From the NCBI GenBank assembly GCA_965249175.1, contig OZ252227.1, positions 5,704,001 through 5,768,000 of the forward strand: a stretch of 64,000 nucleotides of DNA, written 5' to 3'. The notes beneath the pieces were generated by a model. It saw only the letters and a program-made list of their open reading frames with translations. It did not search any database and was not told the DNA's origin. Both the position numbers and the translations under genes were made by a program. This stretch comes from CAZYFH01 sp965249175 (GTDB taxonomy: Bacteria; Acidobacteriota; Vicinamibacteria; Vicinamibacterales; UBA8438). Within the stretch, counting starts at the first letter, position 1. Each line of letters begins with the position of its first letter. Shown in pieces: positions 45,514 through 55,932 of the stretch.

Positions 45514-45663
45514 GGGCACCCCCTGGGTGCCCCATGGTATCGCTCGAACCGGGCGGACGCTAGCTCGTGGTGGCTAGTCCTGAAGCCCGGCCCGTTCGCT
45601 TGTGTCGCGGCGCACGTTGTACTGTGCGGGCGACAGCATCACTCGCCGCGGTGGAATCAGGCC

Positions 45664-48600
45664 ATGAACAGCAAGACCGTATCCGGTCTCGTACTCCCGG
45701 TCGCACTTCTGCTGATCGTGGCCGGCCTTGGGACCGGCTACTTCCTGTGGACAGAGTCCCGAGAGATTTTCTTCGCGAGCCGCTACTTTCGCCTTCTCGA
45801 TCGGATCAGCGACCATGTCGAGCAGGGTATGGCCGGCCGGCGAGCGGTAATGTTCAGCGCGCTGAGCGGCGCCGACGTCACCAACCTCGCCACGCTCCAG
45901 CACCAGCCGGATTTCGTCCTCCCGGGTGATTTCGTCGAGCAGCTCACACGCGCACAGAAGTCCAATCCGCCCGTCGATCCGGTGGCGACGCGCACGACGT
46001 TGACACGGCGCCAAGAGGGCGGTCGTCACTGGCTGGTGGCGAGCTTCGCGGGGCAGATCACGAACGGCGGCTCCGAGAGAGGTCGCGCCACCTTCGAGGT
46101 CAAGACGGATCTCGTCACGCTGGTCGAACGCATTACCGCACAGTGGTTGGCAAGCCCCTTCCGGGCCGGCAGTCGCTTCGACTATCTCCTCGTCACCGAC
46201 GGCGCGGAACAGCAGCTCCTCTTCGCCCCGCGGGGTGCAAGCGGTCAGGTCGGGTCCCTGGAGGAGATACGAGACGCCGCCGGAACGGTGACACCGCTCG
46301 AGTTGCGGGCGGAAGCCACCGATGTCGTCTTTGCCGGACGACGATACAAGCTGTTCGTCCGACCGCTCCACGTCCAGCTTGATCGCCTGAGCGCCGGCAC
46401 TCAAGACCTCGAGGAGGAGTGGCGCATCGCGGGTCTCGTCGCCTCCGACCGTTTCCGCTCCGCCTCGCTGGCGATCCACTACGGGCTGCTGGCGACCGCC
46501 GTGTTCGTGTCATTCGGGCTTCTGCTCGCCTATCCCCTCTTCGAAGTGCGGTTCCTGGGGTCGCGCGACAGTCTCGGCCGGATTCGTGTCTCCCGGCTCT
46601 TCCTCAGCGTCGTTCTGTTCACCTCGCTCGCCACCTTGGGGATGACGGACTGCTGGGGTTACGGCTCGGCGAGGAGCGTCACTGACGAGCAGTTGGACAC
46701 TCTCGGCAGGCGTATCAAGGACGCGTTCCTGGAGGAGAAGCAGCAGCTAGATGCGGTCGCCGAACGTCTCTCGTCGGCGGCCGTTCTCGAGAGCGTAGTG
46801 ACGGATCCGAAGCAGGGCGAGACGCGGATCTGGAAGACGCAACCCTGGATGCGTGTGAGCGAGGAAACAGATGTCATTGCCGAGAGCCTCGCGCCTGTCA
46901 CTCGGAGCCTCGATCTGGTGGCATGGATCAACGCCGAAGGCCGGCAAGTCGCTAAGTGGAGCGTCAGGAACCACCTGACGCCGTTCGTGGGGGTTCGAGG
47001 ACGAGCATATTTTCAGCAAGCCAGGCGTTCGGCGGCCTTGTCCGACAACCCGACGCCAGGCACCGCCATCGAAATCATCCAATCCATGACGACGGGTGAG
47101 ACAACTGTCGCCGTTTCGCGAGCCATCGCAGACCCGCCAAGGGTATCGCCGCCGGTTGATGAGCCGACGCCTGACCGCCCCGCCGTCGTCGTCGTCATCG
47201 CCCGCATGACGTCGATCATCGCGCCGGTCCTTCCCGACGGCTATCGCTTCGCGATCCTCGACCATGACGGGACGGTACTGCTCCATTCGGACCCCGCCCA
47301 CGGACAGGGAGACAACTTTATCGAGGAGGCGGAGAACGACCATGACCTGTTGGCGGCCCTGCAGGGTCACGACCCGACACGCCTCAACATGTCGTACGAG
47401 GGCGAGTTTCAGCGGGTTCGCCTCGTGCCCCTGACGGACACGTGGTTCCTGGCGGTCATGCGAAATACGCGACCGATGCACAGCTCGAACCTACAAGTCC
47501 TCTGGGTCACGACGATCATCGTCACGGGCGGGTTCGTGGCGATCTTCCTGGTCCTCTTTGTGCTGCAGCATCTGCTGAAAGTGCGGCTCGAGTGGATGCT
47601 TCAGACCGACACCCCCGGCCCTCGCTACGTACAGCTCATCGTCGGCTACCTCATCGTGCTCGTCGGCTTCTTCGCCGCTCTCACCTACTGGCCCGCCGGC
47701 AAGCTGTTTCTGCTCGGCGTCATCATGGCCCCCCTGTTCATCATGGTCGCCTACCGAGGCCTCGCTCGAAACGTCGGGACCAACCGAGGATGGCTCGGCT
47801 TCTCGTACAGCTACCACCGCGGGTGGCTCGACCCGCTCATCGTCGCGCTGATGACCGCGACCTGCCTGCTCGGCGCCATCGGCAACAGGAATACGGAACA
47901 TGGGGTCATCAGCGCGCTGGTCGTGGCCTGTCACGTCGTCGGGCTGCTCTGGGCGGCGAAGATCATTCATCGAAATCCGGGAGGACAGCCGGCGCAGCCA
48001 ATGCACCGCGCGCTTGCCGGGTGCCTCTTCCTGACGCTGCTGGCGGTGGTCCCGACAATGACCACCTATCGGATCGTGGCCGATTCCGAGGTCCAGCGGT
48101 TCGCGCGAAACGTCCAGACCCAGATGGTGCGCAGCCTCGAAGAAAGAGCGCGTCGCCTCGAGGACCGTGCCGGGGAGATCGAGCTGCCCCAGGACGGGCG
48201 CGCACGGTTTCAGGCGGCCGTGCGACCAGACAACGCGCGCGACGTGTACACCGACATCTTCCTCGACACCACCGCCGAGCTGAGGCCCTGTCCCGGGTCC
48301 TGCACCGAGCAGGACAGGCAGATCGCCGACCTCAGCCGATGGTTGACCTTCTCGACGCATTGGTTGCTCGATCAGGTGAACGTGGAGTTCGATGCACATA
48401 GCGTGTTCCTGTCATCGGTCGCGCGCTCCCGAGTCGATGACGATACGCTGGTCGGGGACGAGCCGCGGCCGTGGTCCTCACGACAACTGGTGACCCGATC
48501 GCGTGGCGCTGGAGTCGATCCGGCGCAGGCGCTGGTGATCGAATCGACGCTGCCATCGCTTCCCTGGTACTCGCTTCTCATCTCACTCGTCTTGTCTTCG

Positions 48601-49575
48601 GCGCCGTTGTTCGTCGTCGTGGGCTTTCTTTCCCGCCGCCTCGTGCCGAGTGACCTCGCCTATTCCTCGTCCGACGTTGCGCCTGAGCTCCCTGCGATCC
48701 CGCCGGACCGTCATACCCTGGTTCTTGGTAGAGGCGAGTGGAGGACCAAGGTTGAGGATTCCGCGCAGGTCGACTACATCGACCTGGCGCAGGTCGACTG
48801 GAGCCGTCTCGACGGCGGCTGGCCCAGAGCGCGCAACTGGAGCGACGACGGGAACACGAAGGCGATCTTCTTGGATCACCTGGACGTGCGGCCGGCCGAC
48901 GCCGAGGCAAACGCCAGAAAGCTCCAACTCGTGCAGCTGCTCTTGGAGTCGCGTCGAACCGTCATCATCGCCACCGAGGTCGCGCCGGAGGAACTGGTGC
49001 TCCGGTCTCCGGAGGGCGTCAATCTCGGCGGGGAACGGGACCTCCAGGCTCGCTGGGAGCTCCTGTTCAGACGCTGTCAGCGAGTCTATCTCGACGCCGA
49101 CCAACGGTCGAACGAGACGGCGCTGTCACACCACGAACGCCTGTGGCGAAGCTCCTCTCCGAGCGAGCGTGCGCTTCTCCTCCGCTTGTCGGAGACAGGC
49201 GTCGTGAACGTCCAGCGGGACTGGGCGGCAAAGCGTCTGGTGAGCCGAGGGGTCCTGCTGCACGGCCCGCTGCGTCTTGCGCCCTCACTCGACCGCCTTG
49301 ACTTCAACCAGTTCATCCAGCTGCCCCACCATCGACGCGAAGTGGCGGCATGGGAGACGGCGGGGGAATCAGGGAAGAAATGGCGACTGTGGAGGTGGGT
49401 GCCGCTGTTCTCGGGTGCCGTACTCGGGTTGTTTCTTCTCTCGACGCAAGAAGAGCTTCGGATGACCCTGGCGCAGGTCGAAGGCGTGGGCGCCGTGGCC
49501 GTGTCGATCATCACCTCGCTCTCCCTGGTCATTCCAAGGCTCCGGCGTGCGATGTCGGGGCTGGGCGAGTCCTAG
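45664..49575 (+). CDS. large multi-pass sensor-like protein with Cache-like and ATPase-like domains
   Basis: 1303 residues from ATG 45664 (MNSKTVSGLVLPV). A much longer in-frame start at 44788 lies antisense to the PQQ gene and was rejected. About twelve membrane spans: residue 8-28, about 273-300, 312-333, six between 610 and 805, 965-990, 1248-1266 and 1273-1292. An external segment before span 4 (about 418-600) resembles a double Cache sensor (LDLVAWINAEGRQVAKWSV, FAILDHDGTVLLHSDP). The cytoplasmic region (about 1020-1230) has a Walker B-like IFLDHLD, a VIIATEV sensor-1-like strand and a winged-helix-like LLLRLSETGVVN, but no P-loop. No kinase, cyclase or methyl-accepting domain is seen. 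Function unknown. Confidence 0.85.
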   Translation: MNSKTVSGLVLPVALLLIVAGLGTGYFLWTESREIFFASRYFRLLDRISDHVEQGMAGRRAVMFSALSGADVTNLATLQHQPDFVLPGDFVEQLTRAQKSNPPVDPVATRTTLTRRQEGGRHWLVASFAGQITNGGSERGRATFEVKTDLVTLVERITAQWLASPFRAGSRFDYLLVTDGAEQQLLFAPRGASGQVGSLEEIRDAAGTVTPLELRAEATDVVFAGRRYKLFVRPLHVQLDRLSAGTQDLEEEWRIAGLVASDRFRSASLAIHYGLLATAVFVSFGLLLAYPLFEVRFLGSRDSLGRIRVSRLFLSVVLFTSLATLGMTDCWGYGSARSVTDEQLDTLGRRIKDAFLEEKQQLDAVAERLSSAAVLESVVTDPKQGETRIWKTQPWMRVSEETDVIAESLAPVTRSLDLVAWINAEGRQVAKWSVRNHLTPFVGVRGRAYFQQARRSAALSDNPTPGTAIEIIQSMTTGETTVAVSRAIADPPRVSPPVDEPTPDRPAVVVVIARMTSIIAPVLPDGYRFAILDHDGTVLLHSDPAHGQGDNFIEEAENDHDLLAALQGHDPTRLNMSYEGEFQRVRLVPLTDTWFLAVMRNTRPMHSSNLQVLWVTTIIVTGGFVAIFLVLFVLQHLLKVRLEWMLQTDTPGPRYVQLIVGYLIVLVGFFAALTYWPAGKLFLLGVIMAPLFIMVAYRGLARNVGTNRGWLGFSYSYHRGWLDPLIVALMTATCLLGAIGNRNTEHGVISALVVACHVVGLLWAAKIIHRNPGGQPAQPMHRALAGCLFLTLLAVVPTMTTYRIVADSEVQRFARNVQTQMVRSLEERARRLEDRAGEIELPQDGRARFQAAVRPDNARDVYTDIFLDTTAELRPCPGSCTEQDRQIADLSRWLTFSTHWLLDQVNVEFDAHSVFLSSVARSRVDDDTLVGDEPRPWSSRQLVTRSRGAGVDPAQALVIESTLPSLPWYSLLISLVLSSAPLFVVVGFLSRRLVPSDLAYSSSDVAPELPAIPPDRHTLVLGRGEWRTKVEDSAQVDYIDLAQVDWSRLDGGWPRARNWSDDGNTKAIFLDHLDVRPADAEANARKLQLVQLLLESRRTVIIATEVAPEELVLRSPEGVNLGGERDLQARWELLFRRCQRVYLDADQRSNETALSHHERLWRSSSPSERALLLRLSETGVVNVQRDWAAKRLVSRGVLLHGPLRLAPSLDRLDFNQFIQLPHHRREVAAWETAGESGKKWRLWRWVPLFSGAVLGLFLLSTQEELRMTLAQVEGVGAVAVSIITSLSLVIPRLRRAMSGLGES

Positions 49576-49589
49576 CAACCGTGCTTGCG

Positions 49590-52018
49590 CTACTCCGCGC
49601 GGAGCGCCGTGACCGGATCGACGGCCGTCGCCCGGCGCGCGGGAACATAGGACGCGAGCAGCGCCACGCCCAGCAAGACGGCCGTGACGCTCCCGAAGGC
49701 GACGATATCGGTCGGACTGACACCGTAGAGCAGGCTTTGGAGCAGCTGGCTCGTCACGAACGACCCGAGCAGACCGGCCGCGACACCTGACAGCGCCAGC
49801 ACCATGCCCTGCCGGACAACGAGCCCGAGGATCTGTCCACGCTGCGCTCCGAGCGCCAGCCGAACGCCGAGCTCGCGTCGCCGCCGAGAAACCGAGTACG
49901 CCATGACGGCGTAGAGACCGACGCTGGCGAGTACGAGGGCGAGCGCGGCAAAGATCGCAGCAGCACCATGGAGAACCGCGGCTGCGCAAGCTGCGCGCCG
50001 AGATGCTGGTCGAGTGTCTTGATGTCCGCAAGTGGCACGGCGAGGTCGAGGCCGCGCACAGTCTCGCGTATCGGTCCGACCAGCCCGAGCGGCGGCCCCT
50101 CACCACGCACGACCAGGTGCATGCTGCGATACGCGAATTGCCGCTGTGGGAGAAACAGCGCCGGCTCGACATCGGTCGTCAGGCTGGTGTTCTTCGCGTC
50201 GGCCACGACACCGACGATCTCGACCTCCCGACTGTCCAGCAGGTTGCGGCCAAGTGGACCGATGCCGTCGGCGACGCGCACGATGCGGCGTCCGAGCGGG
50301 TCTTCGGTCGGGAACAGGCGGCGCACGGCGGCCTGGTTGAGGATCGCGACGCCCGGTGCGTCCTCGTCATCCCGGTCGGTGAACGCCCGCCCCGAGAGCA
50401 GTGGGACACCTACTGTCTCGAAGTAGCGGGGACTCACCTGGTGATACTGCAGCTTGGGCTCCGTCCCGGGTTCGCCGGCGATCTGGCCGTCGACGACGGT
50501 GTCGACCGGCCAGCCCTGCTCGAGCACCAAGAATGCCGTCGACGCCGCCGAACGGACGCCGGGGATCGTCTCGACGCGCTCGACGAGGCGGGTGTAGAAG
50601 TCGCTGACCGAAGACCACTCGGGATAGGCCGCGGACGACAGCTGCAGGTTGACCGACAGGACATTGGTCGGGCGCACCCCAGGGTCGACCTCTTGCAGCC
50701 GGCCGAAGCTCTTCAACAACAGCGCCGCGCCGACCAGGAGCATCAGCGCGATCGCGACCTCCGAGACGACGAGTAGCGTTCGGACAGTGCGGCTCCCCGC
50801 GCTCGCTCCCGATTCGCGCGCCCCGTCCTTCACGGCCGCCCCGACATTGGCACGTGACCCCTGGAGCGCCGGCACGAGCCCGAACAGCACGGCGGTCACC
50901 GAGGCCACGGTGAATGTGAACAGCAGGAGTCGGGCGTCGAGCACGACCCCGCCCAGCCGCGGGATATCGATCGGGTTCGCGGCCGCGAAGCCGCGCACCG
51001 CGACCCACGCCAGCAGCGTGCCCGCAACCGCACTCACAAACGCCAGCACGAGGCTCTCCGTCAGCAACTGGCGGACGAGGCGGCCGCGGCTCGCGCCGAT
51101 CGCGAGCCGGATCGCAATCTCCTTTTCGCGCACGCTCGCACGCGCCAGCAGCAGGTTCGCCACGTTGGCACAGGCGATCAACAGGACAAACCCGACCGCG
51201 CCGAACAACACGAGCAGCGCCGGCCGCACGTCGCCGACGAGCTGCTCGTGAAGTGGCACGAGAAGCGCGCCCCACCCGCGATTCGAATCGGGGTAATCCG
51301 TGGCGAGCCGGACGGCGAGCGCGTCGAGATCGGCCTGGGCCTGCACGCGGTCGAGCCCCGGGCGGAGACGACCCACCACCTCGAAGAACCGGGCCTCGCG
51401 GCTGTGCTGGGACGGATCCCAGCTCAACCCGCGCCAGACCTCCGTCTCGTTCGGGTAGTCGAAGCCGGGCGGCATCACGCCGACGATGGTGTGCGGCACG
51501 CCGTCGAGACGCACGACCTCGTCGAGCGCGCTCGCCTCGCCTCCGAAGCGGCGTTGCCACAGCGCGTGACCGATCACGACGACCGACTCGGCCTGCGGCT
51601 GATCCTCACCCGGGAGAAAGGTGCGCCCGACGATCGCGTCGGCGCCCAGGACGGCGAAGAACCGATCGGTGACGTCGATGGCGCGGGCACGCTCGGGGTC
51701 GCCCTGCGCGTCTGTCAGGTTGAGCTGCGGATACCACCAGCCTGCGACCTCCTCGAACAGACCGCTGTTGTCACGCCACTCCGTGTAGGTGACCGGCGAC
51801 ACCTGGCTGCGGGTCACGGCGTTCGTGAAGTTGGTTTCCCAGACCATGACGAGCCGGTCGGGCTCGTCGTAGGACAGCGGCCGCAACAGGACGGCATCAA
51901 CCACACTGAACATCGCGGTGTTGGCGCCGATGCCGAGCGCGAGCGCGAATACCGCCACGGCGGTGAAGCCAGGGTTGCGCGCCATCATGCGCAGTGCGTA
52001 TCTGAGGTCTTGCAGCAC
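49590..52018 (-). pseudogene. ADOP-type MacB-like permease, one frameshift
   Basis: GTG start at 52018 with AGGAG six bases upstream. N-terminus LQDLRYALRMMARNPGFTAV and ALGIGANTAMFSVVDAVLL, then MacB periplasmic core and FtsX spans (LLVLFGAVGFVLLIACANVANLLLARA), giving the eight-span acidobacterial permease pattern. One missing G near 49963 (CTGCTGCGATC for CTGCTGGCGATC) shifts the frame; the other frame completes it as MAYSVSRRRRELGVRLALGA to TAVDPVTALRAE. Repaired length is about 809 residues. It follows the second permease by nine bases; its ribosome site overlaps that gene's stop codon. Confidence 0.88.
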
Positions 52019-52027
52019 GTGAAACTC

Positions 52028-54502
52028 CTATTCCACCCGCAGCGCTGTCGTCGGGTCGATCGTCGCCGCGCGACGCGCCGGCAAGAGACAGGCCGCCACG
52101 GCGACGACGGCCACCAGGACGGGCGCCGCCACGAACGTCGTCAGGTCGAGCGGCGCAATCCCGAAGAGCAGTGCCGAAAGGACCCGTGAGAACCCTATTG
52201 CGACCAGCAGCCCGACGGCCAGACCGACGGCCGTGAGCCCAAGTCCTTCGCCGACCACCAGCGCGATGATGCCCGCGGGTCGGGCCCCGAGCGCCATTCG
52301 AATGCCCATCTCGCGGGTGCGCCTCGCGACGTCGTAGCTCAAGACGCCGTGCAGACCGACGACCGCAAGCGCGATAGCCACGGCCGCGAACAGACCGAGC
52401 AACGTCATCACGAAGCGGCGTTGCGCTACCGATCTCGCCATCGTCTCGTCGAGCGGCTCGAGACCGAACACGGCCACCCGCGGATCGAGATCGCCAACGA
52501 TCCGCTCCACCGTCGGGGCCAGTGTTGCAGGGTCGGACTCGGAACGGACCAGTAGCGCATACACACCGTTCAGTGACGGGGCCTGTGCGGCGGGGAGATA
52601 CACACCGAGCGGCGGCGCCTCGGTCACCCCATGGAACTTCTCGTTGTCCACGACACCAACGATCATGCGGCGAGCGCCCCAGAATCCGAGTTGCTGGCCG
52701 ATGGCGCTCCGCTCGTCGAAGAACCGGCGCGCCGCCGCCTGGTTGATGACCGCGACGGCCGCCGCCGCCGTGTCATCCGTGTCGTTGAAGAGTCGCCCTT
52801 CAAGCAGCGCGAGCTCGACCGTCGGGAAGTAGCTCGGTGTGACACGTCGCACGGTGATCTCCGGCCAGTCGGCGGCCTCGGCTTCCCGGCCCACCACGAA
52901 GAACGAGTTGGTCGCGCCGGCGTCGAGCGGATGGTTGCCGGCAATGGCCGCTGATGCGACCGCCGGCACCGAGTTGACGCGGCGCAGCAAACGGTCATTA
53001 AATCCGTGGATCTCCGTGAAGCTCGGGAACGTGCTGAGATCCGCCGGATACCGCGTGGCCGGGAGCTCATATTCCGCCTTCAGGACGCCGCCGGTGCGAA
53101 AGCCTGCGTCGACCGCGAGCAGCGCCGCGAAGCTGCGCACCAGCAGCCCGGCACCGATGACGAGAAGCACCGCGAGCGCGACCTGTGTGACGACAAGCAG
53201 CATGCGGGGCGTCCGGGCGCCGCGCGCCAGAAGACCACCCGGCCCGAGCTGACCCTTGAGACCGGTCTGCAGGTCGATGCGCCATGCCTGCGCGATCGGC
53301 GCCATCCCGAAGGCGATCCCGACGACGAGGGCGAGCCCCGCCGCGGCACCGATCACACGGCCATCGAGCGCTACAGTGGCGAGCCGCGGGATGTCGCCTG
53401 GCGCAAGGGCGAGGAGCAGCTCGAGCCCGATCGCCGCGAAGCCGAGACCGACGGTCGTCGCCAGCAGCGTCAGCACCAGGCTCTCGATGAGGAATTGGCG
53501 GGCCAGCCGTCGCGCGTCGGCGCCGAGCGCCTGCCGCACGGCCACCTCGCGCACCCGGGTGGTCGCACGGGCGAGCATCAGATTGGCCACGTTGGCGCAC
53601 GCAACCAGCAGGACGAGCGCCACGGCGCCCATCAGGACGACGAGGGGCGCGCGGACCGGGCCGAACACCACGGTCGACAGCGGCTCGAGGAAGACCCCGC
53701 GCGCGTCGTTCTCCGGATACGCGCGCTCCAGCTCCGCGGCGATCCCCATCAGCTCGTCGCGCGCCGAGGCCAGCGTCGCCTGTGGTGCCAGCCGACCAAC
53801 GACGAAGATCGGATGGGTCGAGCGCGGGAAGTCGCGCGGGTCGGCCCGCAGCGGTACCCAGACATCGACGTCGGTGCGGGCGCCCTGGTCGGCGAACGCG
53901 CGCGCATAGGCGGCGGCGGACAGGACCTGCACGACACCGAGGTCGGCTTCCGCGGGAACCACCCCGACGATGGTGGCCGGGGCCTCGTCAAGCAACAGCA
54001 CCTGCCCGAGCACGTTCACGTTGCGGTCGAACCGCTCTGCCCACAATCCTTCGCTGATGATCGCCACGCTGCGCCCACCCGGGCTGGCTTCTTCCGCGGC
54101 AAAGCGACGCCCGACGATCGGCTCGACACCGAGGACCGGCAACAGGCCGTCGGTGACCGCAAGCGCGGTCAGCCGGATCGGCGCACCGTCGCGCGTCGCA
54201 CCGCTCACCTGCGTCCCCATCAGCGCGCCGAACGATGCGATCTGTCGGCTGCGCTCCTGGAAATCGAGGAAGTCGGGCACCGACGCCGGCTCGCGCGTCG
54301 TGCCGCTGTCACGATCCGTTTGCCAGACCATGACGAGTCGATCCATCTCGTCAAACGGCACGGTCCGCAGCAACACACCATCCACCACGCTGAAGATCGC
54401 CGCGTTGGCACCGATCCCGAGCGCGAGCGTCAGCACCGCCACCACCGTGAACGTCGGATTGCGGCGCAGCGTGCGGACGGCGTAGCGGAGGTCGTGGAGC
54501 AT
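52028..54502 (-). CDS. ADOP-type MacB-like ABC permease
   Basis: 824 residues from ATG 54502 (MLHDLRYAVRTLRRNPTF). Two MacB_PCD/FtsX units: first span ALGIGANAAIFSVVDGVLL, an FtsX block AVALVLLVACANVANLMLARATTRVREVAV, second extracellular core, and a C-terminal block DVARRTREMGIRMALGARPAG with TIDPTTALRVE. Such permeases lack their own ATPase and are thought to work with MacAB-type pumps; an ATPase and a membrane fusion gene lie in the divergent cluster at 59415-61407. The gene is intact, unlike its downstream paralog. Confidence 0.92.
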   Translation of the reverse strand: MLHDLRYAVRTLRRNPTFTVVAVLTLALGIGANAAIFSVVDGVLLRTVPFDEMDRLVMVWQTDRDSGTTREPASVPDFLDFQERSRQIASFGALMGTQVSGATRDGAPIRLTALAVTDGLLPVLGVEPIVGRRFAAEEASPGGRSVAIISEGLWAERFDRNVNVLGQVLLLDEAPATIVGVVPAEADLGVVQVLSAAAYARAFADQGARTDVDVWVPLRADPRDFPRSTHPIFVVGRLAPQATLASARDELMGIAAELERAYPENDARGVFLEPLSTVVFGPVRAPLVVLMGAVALVLLVACANVANLMLARATTRVREVAVRQALGADARRLARQFLIESLVLTLLATTVGLGFAAIGLELLLALAPGDIPRLATVALDGRVIGAAAGLALVVGIAFGMAPIAQAWRIDLQTGLKGQLGPGGLLARGARTPRMLLVVTQVALAVLLVIGAGLLVRSFAALLAVDAGFRTGGVLKAEYELPATRYPADLSTFPSFTEIHGFNDRLLRRVNSVPAVASAAIAGNHPLDAGATNSFFVVGREAEAADWPEITVRRVTPSYFPTVELALLEGRLFNDTDDTAAAAVAVINQAAARRFFDERSAIGQQLGFWGARRMIVGVVDNEKFHGVTEAPPLGVYLPAAQAPSLNGVYALLVRSESDPATLAPTVERIVGDLDPRVAVFGLEPLDETMARSVAQRRFVMTLLGLFAAVAIALAVVGLHGVLSYDVARRTREMGIRMALGARPAGIIALVVGEGLGLTAVGLAVGLLVAIGFSRVLSALLFGIAPLDLTTFVAAPVLVAVVAVAACLLPARRAATIDPTTALRVE

Positions 54503-54531
54503 CACGGTTTCGGAGGGATGGCTCCGTCGCG

Positions 54532-55926
54532 TTACCGCGTCCGGCGCCCGACGGGCGCCTGGTCCCCTTCGCCCCAGATCAACCGGTCCACAGCGTCGTC
54601 CTCGTCACGCGCGAAGCGGACGGTCACGTAGAGCATGCGGGAGAACCACTCCGTCTTGCCGATCGGGGTCAGCTCCGACGAGCCGCCTTCGTTGGCGCGA
54701 GCCAGCAATCGCCCGTCGGCCGTGCTGATGGCCACGTTGAAGCCGGGTCCGAAGGCATACGTGCCGAGAAGCTCGTCGAAGGCCGACCAGGGTCGATCCA
54801 CGAACACCCGCGGTCTGGCCACCGTGTACGGCTCGCCCAGCGCTGCGGCGGCCACCCACCGACGGACCTCGTCTCTGGCGACGGATTGCACGTTGCTCAA
54901 GACGACGACCGTGAGGCGATCAGCCACATACCGCGCAACGTCACTGGCATAGCCGGCGACCCGTCCGTCGTGGCCGACCACATCGCGACCGAATCGTTGG
55001 AAGACGCTGACGCCGTATCCGTACTCATCCCCGTAGTCGCGGATAAGCTTCGCGTACGCGCGGTCGCTCAGAACGCGCCCGGTGTGAAGCGCGGAGGTCC
55101 AGGTCAGGAGATCGTCGGCCGACGACCAGAGGGAGCCGGCGCCCGTGTTGTACGTGGTGGACGCGGGAACCACCGGCGCCAACTGGGCGCGACCCCATGG
55201 GTCGTAGCCAGGAACGCGATTCTTGACGGACGAAGTCGGGCCGCCATGTGCGCTACTCGCCATACCCAGCGGGGCGAACAACCGACGCTCGAGGAACTCG
55301 CCGTAGGACTCCCCCGACACCTGTTCGATCACCGCCGCCAGCACCGCGTACCCGCCGTTGCTGTAGGCGTATGCGGCGCCCGGCCGATGGGTCAGCTCCA
55401 TCTGGCCCAGATCGACAATGACCTGGTCGAACGTTCCCCCCTGTCCACCCGTCTCACCGAATCGCTCGAGCGAGTAGATGTCCGCAACCCCCGACCGATG
55501 CGTGAGCAGCTGCTCGATGGTGACCTCGTCCCCATGGCCAAACGTGGGCAGGTGATGGCCCACCGGGTCGTTCGTCCGAAGTGCGCCGTCCTCTTCGAGC
55601 AGCAGAATCGCCACGGCGGTGAACTGCTTCGACACCGAGCCAATCATGAAGATGTCGGTCGGCCGGTGCGGCACCTCGAGCTCGACGCTGGCGAGCCCGT
55701 AAGAGAGGACGAGCGGCGCCTGACCATCGCGTTGCACCCCGACGACACCCTGGAAGTCCGCGGCCGCGACGTAGGGCGCGACCACCTGGTCTATCTGTGA
55801 CCGGAGAGCGAACCCAGCCGACTCCTGGGCCATCGCCGACGCGGCCGTCGCCGCGACGACGAACAGTGCCACAGAGTGGCCAGCCCCCCGCCACAGGAGA
55901 CGGCAACCGGTCAACGCGGGAGCCAC
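54532..55926 (-). CDS. secreted class C beta-lactamase-like serine hydrolase
   Basis: 464 residues from a GTG at 55926, with an AGGA ribosome site overlapping the BlaR1 stop. Signal peptide ends SAMAQE. Catalytic motifs: SVSK (97-100), YSN (188-190) and HDG (319-321) in place of the KTG of true lactamases. The C-terminal extension beyond residue 380 is typical of the beta-lactamase/EstB/peptidase family. Reaction may be peptide or ester hydrolysis; antibiotic hydrolysis is not shown. Presence in a BlaI-BlaR1 operon suggests induction by cell-wall stress. Confidence 0.9.
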   Translation of the reverse strand: MAPALTGCRLLWRGAGHSVALFVVAATAASAMAQESAGFALRSQIDQVVAPYVAAADFQGVVGVQRDGQAPLVLSYGLASVELEVPHRPTDIFMIGSVSKQFTAVAILLLEEDGALRTNDPVGHHLPTFGHGDEVTIEQLLTHRSGVADIYSLERFGETGGQGGTFDQVIVDLGQMELTHRPGAAYAYSNGGYAVLAAVIEQVSGESYGEFLERRLFAPLGMASSAHGGPTSSVKNRVPGYDPWGRAQLAPVVPASTTYNTGAGSLWSSADDLLTWTSALHTGRVLSDRAYAKLIRDYGDEYGYGVSVFQRFGRDVVGHDGRVAGYASDVARYVADRLTVVVLSNVQSVARDEVRRWVAAAALGEPYTVARPRVFVDRPWSAFDELLGTYAFGPGFNVAISTADGRLLARANEGGSSELTPIGKTEWFSRMLYVTVRFARDEDDAVDRLIWGEGDQAPVGRRTR

Positions 55927-55932
55927 TCGTTC

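Noticed and set aside
44788..45663. 292-residue N-terminal extension of the 1303-residue sensor gene
   Set aside because: It lies antisense to the PQQ dehydrogenase and has no domain; a membrane-targeting start is at 45664.
53006..54631. 541-residue frame antisense to the ADOP permease
   Set aside because: Highly charged low-complexity composition and fully covered by an intact permease gene on the other strand.
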